Shown: in pieces, positions 60,452 through 64,000 of the stretch
How positions within the stretch are numbered: position 1 is the first letter of the stretch
Layout: each line of letters starts with the position of its first letter
NCBI RefSeq assembly: GCF_007860015.1
Contig: NZ_SJPS01000007.1
Span: 248,001-312,000, forward strand
DNA: 64,000 bases
Direction of reading: 5' to 3'
Source: Bythopirellula polymerisocia
GTDB lineage: Bacteria > Planctomycetota > Planctomycetia > Pirellulales > Lacipirellulaceae
Notes under the pieces: generated by a model
What the model saw: the letters and a program-made list of their open reading frames with translations, nothing else
Databases searched by the model: none
What the model was told of the DNA's origin: nothing
Program-made: the position numbers and the translations under genes

Positions 60452-61047
60452 CTGGAACCTTTCGAAGAGCTAAAGCAGAGTCAGATGATTGAGTGCCGCA
60501 ATAAGAAACTCAGCCATCTTCCGTATCCCAACGAATGCATATTAGGACGACTGCAAAAATGCGTCAATTATGTAACCCGAAAGCGAATTAGGCTTAAACG
60601 TAATTCTTTTCAGCTATCTTCTTGCTGAATAAAAAACAAGTTCAGGGTCGAACCAAACGTGTTTAATAGGAGATGGTCTTTCTGCGTCATTGGCTCCACC
60701 CAAAAATACTCCCCAACTCCTCCTCATTCGTCGCCACGTGCAGATAGATGCTGGTGATACCCACATTCGAGTGCCCCGCTCCATCCGTGACCTCAGCCAC
60801 CTCACTATACCGGTCCCGGTATTACAGAGAGAATTTCAGGTATAAGGGGCGGACTACCTACTTCTCGCTCATTTTCAACAATTTAAATTGTGTCGACAAG
60901 TGGAAACTAGTCTTCCAGCCAATTTTTTCATCCCTCCGTTGTGTCTCTTTCCTAGCGTTGAATTATTTTTCGCAAGCTGCGAAGATTTGAACCATTAGTA
61001 GCACATGAATCCAACCAAGGTTCTACTTCGAACCTCGGAGTGAGTGT
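60452..61047. other. Intergenic region with recombinase remnant
   Basis: 596 bases holding the EF-hand gene promoter, the decayed integrase fragment (60687-60821) and a small hairpin AGGTTC-tacttc-GAACCT (61018-61035) just downstream of the GH18-like gene that might end it. No intact gene. Confidence 0.4.
60687..60821 (-). pseudogene. C-terminal remnant of a tyrosine recombinase (phage-type integrase)
   Basis: On the minus strand the frame reads ...VTDGAGHSNVGITSIYLHV, then ATNEEELGSIFGWSQ and a stop. GHS(N)VGITSIYLHV matches the last catalytic box of tyrosine recombinases (LGHSSxxTTxxYxHV), including the His and nucleophile Tyr. A stop lies just upstream in frame (60822-60824), and the remaining catalytic domain is missing, so this is a relic of an integrated element. 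Confidence 0.55.
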
Positions 61048-63291
61048 CTATCTGTGTTTCATTGGTCCCCGGCCGCAAAGCATTGCTGTCATTCCTATCG
61101 CGAGTGCTATGAAGGTCCCGGGTTCGGGCACAGTCGCAGCCGTGGCAATTGAGTTGAGCACAACGCCGTAGTTCGACTGCCAATTGGATAAGTCTGATTG
61201 GCTCAGTGGGTTGGGGGATTGGCCACGTTGCCATTTGAGAAAGTCATCTCCGTCCACATCTCCGTCGAGATCAAAATCGCCCGGCTGTGGAGTCTCGAAA
61301 AAGTGACTTGCTGGGCCAATCTGTATGTTGCTTACTGTGTAATTGGCTTCATAAAGGCTGACCAGTTGTAGATGGGAGATGAGCGGATCGAAGCCAATGC
61401 TGCTTTGTGCTGAGAGCATCCACGGAAAAGTACTATCGGTAAAATTACCAACCGAAGATCCCTCGGAAAGAAATGAGAGTTCCAACGTATTGGCATTGGA
61501 CTCGCTACCAGTTATTTTCCCAATAACGAGGTAGGTGGTATCAGGTAAGAAACCTCCGAGTGAATCATTATCGCCACCTACATCCGCCCGGCTGTTGATT
61601 CCCACCTGTCCACTCATGCCACTGATGGAGACGTCAAACTGATTTGTACCGGCTGCATCATGGAACTGGAGGAAGAGGTCTCGTTGATCAGAAGCTAATT
61701 GTGAGGGGAGTAACGTGCCGGTGTTTTGCCTGACTAGAAAAGTAAAGTATTGCTGCACGTTTTGGCCCAAGTCGATGGGCGCAGTCAGGCTGGCCTCTAT
61801 TTCGCGTTGTTCGGTGTTCAGTGTGTCAAACGCTTCGGCAGAGTTCTGGTTGCGAATTGTGATCGAAGCGTTGCTGTATTTGTCAGAACCCGCGCCGCTG
61901 CCGCTAAAGTTTAAGAATCCGGAGCCATGTTGAGTATAATTCCCGGTTTCTGGCAGGTTTCCGCTTCCATCCCGAACTGCCTCCCAACGCCCTGCAAGTC
62001 CAAGTCCGTCCGCAAAGTTTTCGAAAGTGCCTGTGTAAGCCAAGCGGTCAGGCAGGTTCACCCCGAGAGCGGTGAAGCGTCCAGCTAGCCAATTGGCATC
62101 CGCCTGATTGACAAAGCCGTTCCCATTGTGATCGCCCAGCTCCCAATTACCCTCGCGATAAAAGTCGTCGAATCGGGCCGCAGTGTTGGTGCCAGTCCAG
62201 CCGGGGACGCTTCCCATATTGTCTGACAGCGCCAAGGCATCGTCGGCATTCACCTTGCCGTCCAAGTTGAGATCGGGGATGTCGCGCTTAACCATGATAT
62301 AGTGATGTTCGACGCGATGCAGACCAAGATCTGTAGGAGAATCATATTGCAGAGCCCAGTTCATCACGCCGGCCATATTGCGATCGAGCGCAAGTTGAAT
62401 TTTTTCTCGTACCTGTTGCCTGCTCTCGATCTCCCATGTGTTGGTGCCGTCCGACCAGGTCGAAGCGTTGTATGCGAGATTGGGGTCGGCCGCGATGATT
62501 GACTTCAAGCTTTTGGTTGACGGGCCCTTGCCCCAAGTACCGATGCCGAGCACCAATTGTTCGTCGGTGAAGGCCTTTGCCGCACCTTGCCCCGTGAGGG
62601 CAAGTTTTCCGTTGGCGAAGGAGTTGTTACTGGCCGCTCCGTAATGGTATCCCATGATGAACAATTGGTCATAAGTTCTGGCATCAAAAACCGAGGTATC
62701 ATCCCAGTCAGGGTCGGCATAACCATAGTCGTCAACGGAAACTTCCATCCCTAGAGGCCCGATGGCCGCTTTAAGGTCTTTGGCCAGTTGCGTGTAATTG
62801 GCCCATTCAGTGTCAGTACCTGGCCTTTCCCAATCGAGATTAAAGCCGGTCATCCCATTGGCTTGCAGGAGGTCCACAATATTCGCAACGAACTTTGCCC
62901 GGGTTCTCGAATTGGAAACGATCGAGTTCCACACGTCGTCGACAGTTCCTCCAGCGGTATCGAACATACTCATGTGATAACGAAAACCGTGGGCGGCCTG
63001 CTGTGCAGCAAGAGTAGCAAGGTGCTGAGCCGCCCAAGGATGATAATTCAAATCTCCTGAGGCAGTTGGCCGCACACCAGAAAAATAGATCACGTCGGAC
63101 ACGTGATCGTAGAATCCGTCGCCGGAGAAGGATGCCAACTGCGACTGCGTTGTCCAATAGGGAATGAATGTCCAATTTCGAAAGTCGGCGGACTCCCAGG
63201 CAGACACTGACTCCTGTTGAGCCCACAGATGAGGGGAAATAGCAACTGTTATCATGAGGGCGACAAAAACTACTGCCAAAAATCGCCTCAT
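61048..63291 (-). CDS. Secreted GH18-like protein with two dockerin-like regions and PEP-CTERM
   Basis: A 747-residue exported protein from ATG 63291 (MRRFLAVVFVALMITVAI, signal to about 25; GGGAG 12 bases upstream); in-frame ATG 63360 would add 23 residues. Residues about 30-345 are a GH18-type barrel: FIPYWTTQSQL, the catalytic strand MTGFNLDWERP (Glu near 154), VSVDDYGYAD, QLFIMGYHY and MAGVMNWALQYD. The usual DGxDxDxE reads TGFNLDWE, with the first two Asp replaced. Then a dockerin-like region (about 350-430), a LamG-like beta domain, a second dockerin-like repeat (DFDLDGDVDGDDFLKWQRGQ) and a PEP-CTERM tail (VPEPGTFIALAIGM). Chitin or peptidoglycan-type substrate is only a guess. Confidence 0.8.
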   Translation of the reverse strand: MRRFLAVVFVALMITVAISPHLWAQQESVSAWESADFRNWTFIPYWTTQSQLASFSGDGFYDHVSDVIYFSGVRPTASGDLNYHPWAAQHLATLAAQQAAHGFRYHMSMFDTAGGTVDDVWNSIVSNSRTRAKFVANIVDLLQANGMTGFNLDWERPGTDTEWANYTQLAKDLKAAIGPLGMEVSVDDYGYADPDWDDTSVFDARTYDQLFIMGYHYGAASNNSFANGKLALTGQGAAKAFTDEQLVLGIGTWGKGPSTKSLKSIIAADPNLAYNASTWSDGTNTWEIESRQQVREKIQLALDRNMAGVMNWALQYDSPTDLGLHRVEHHYIMVKRDIPDLNLDGKVNADDALALSDNMGSVPGWTGTNTAARFDDFYREGNWELGDHNGNGFVNQADANWLAGRFTALGVNLPDRLAYTGTFENFADGLGLAGRWEAVRDGSGNLPETGNYTQHGSGFLNFSGSGAGSDKYSNASITIRNQNSAEAFDTLNTEQREIEASLTAPIDLGQNVQQYFTFLVRQNTGTLLPSQLASDQRDLFLQFHDAAGTNQFDVSISGMSGQVGINSRADVGGDNDSLGGFLPDTTYLVIGKITGSESNANTLELSFLSEGSSVGNFTDSTFPWMLSAQSSIGFDPLISHLQLVSLYEANYTVSNIQIGPASHFFETPQPGDFDLDGDVDGDDFLKWQRGQSPNPLSQSDLSNWQSNYGVVLNSIATAATVPEPGTFIALAIGMTAMLCGRGPMKHR

Positions 63292-63661
63292 TAATGTGGA
63301 TGACTCCCTGAGGTGCTTGGGCCTGTCTGCAATAGGGGGAGTAGATTGCGAATTGTTCATGTCTGTCAATTGCTGGGGGTGCTTGCTTCTCTGATCCTGA
63401 TGGCAAGAAAGGTTCCTAACAAACTCTCCTGCTAAGTTCTCATTATACCAATAGACGGAGCTCCAGGTGATCCGAAAATCCGAGCCGCCAGCAAGTTTTC
63501 CAGCGAATCCAGACCCTTAATAAAGTAATCGAAACTACCTCTCGTTTGCCCTGCCCACTATTCTCAGTAAGATGTGTCTCTGATGGTAATTTGCAAACCC
63601 TCTCGATGTGGAGTCACACATGCGGGACATTTCTTCGTTCGAGGCTTACTGATATATACCA
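63292..63661. promoter_or_regulatory. Divergent promoter region of the GH18-like and ABC-F genes
   Basis: No gene in these 370 bases. Both flanking genes are read outward, so promoters are expected; none was assigned with confidence. Confidence 0.3.
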
Positions 63662-64000
63662 ATGGCACTTATTCAACTTAGCGACGTGACAGTAGGCTTT
63701 CGTGGGCCCGCACTTTTAGAAAACGTTACCTGTCAGATCGAGCCGCGTCAGCGGATCGGGCTGATGGGTCGCAATGGGGCGGGCAAGACTACTTTTATGC
63801 GGATATTGTTGGGGGAACTCACCCCGGATCATGGCCGCTGCGAATTGTCGCCCGGTGTCACCGTGGCCTTGCTCCCGCAGGAAGTTCCCCAGGACTTGGC
63901 AGGGACGGTGGGCGAAGTGGTTCGCCAAGGCTATCAGGGGCATGAGGAACATCACGACCACGATTGGAAGTTCGAGATGCGGGTCGAACGGTTGTTGAAT
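63662..64000 (+). CDS. ABC-F ATPase (Uup-like), 3' end missing
   Basis: The first 113 codons of a cytoplasmic ABC-F protein; the frame is open to the end of the window. Visible: ALIQLSDVTVGFRGPALLEN, Walker A LMGRNGAGKTTFMRIL (near 35-50), the Q-loop ALLPQEVP, and WKFEMRVERLLN before the ABC signature, as in Uup-type proteins. ABC-F members act on the ribosome or on DNA-related stress rather than in transport. No membrane segment. Confidence 0.9.
   Translation, partial: MALIQLSDVTVGFRGPALLENVTCQIEPRQRIGLMGRNGAGKTTFMRILLGELTPDHGRCELSPGVTVALLPQEVPQDLAGTVGEVVRQGYQGHEEHHDHDWKFEMRVERLLN

Noticed and set aside
1..64000. CRISPR arrays, tRNA or rRNA genes, toxin-antitoxin or known defence systems
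   Set aside because: No regularly spaced repeats, no recognisable RNA genes and no defence-type domains were seen; tRNA absence would need a tRNAscan run to confirm.

Overview
The window looks like a chromosome segment of a planctomycete, most probably order Pirellulales. Direct signs are a PSCyt1/PSCyt2/PSD1 protein next to a DUF1501 protein, a DUF1559 pseudopilin, several secreted proteins ending in PEP-CTERM tails, dockerin-like repeats of the form DGDVDGxDFLxWQR, an N-terminal LEPR-like motif, and weak or absent Shine-Dalgarno sites. The family level (for example Lacipirellulaceae) is inference. No rRNA, tRNA or CRISPR was recognised.

Left part (1-20 kb), mostly housekeeping with secreted proteins: the 3' part of a heavy-metal RND pump with a tandem CPV/CCxGC metal-binding partner; a gene-poor stretch with a strong hairpin; a CotH-type surface protein converging on lpxK; a tiny secreted Arg/Tyr/Pro protein; an eight-repeat PEP-CTERM protein lying between two copies of an 82-bp structured repeat; a DUF4175-type membrane protein with a roughly 430-residue acidic low-complexity region; nadB; a TPR lipoprotein; two small planctomycete-type unknowns; and an FHA protein.

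Middle (20.7-32 kb): one minus-strand block carries yhaM, rnr, gcvT, gcvH, gcvPA, gcvPB and a LipM-type octanoyltransferase. This is a complete glycine cleavage set apart from the L-protein, together with the enzyme expected to start lipoylation of its H protein. On the plus strand follow an archaeal/eukaryal-type prolyl-tRNA synthetase and a DUF4416 protein.

Right part (32-61 kb), an accessory carbohydrate region: it starts at an apparently intact IS3-family element (32001-33534) and ends near a decayed tyrosine-recombinase fragment (60687-60821). In between are a large secreted protein of unknown class, sugar isomerase/epimerases, the PSCyt/PSD1 + DUF1501 pair, a PIG-L deacetylase, an AraC regulator, a PfkB kinase overlapping a divergent xylose isomerase, a decayed Gfo/Idh oxidoreductase, a calcineurin-like phosphoesterase with a C-terminal propeller, a XylR-type regulator, secreted glycoside-hydrolase-like proteins, and three proteins sharing an apparently undescribed module of about 220 residues. 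The theme is pentose/polysaccharide use, with secreted proteins carrying dockerin-like and PEP-CTERM signals. A GH18-like protein and the start of an ABC-F ATPase close the window.

The best candidates for something new are the shared three-copy module, the isomerase with a substituted metal ligand paired with a PfkB kinase, and the structured CTAGCC...GGCTAG intergenic repeat. No obvious new defence or mobile system was seen.
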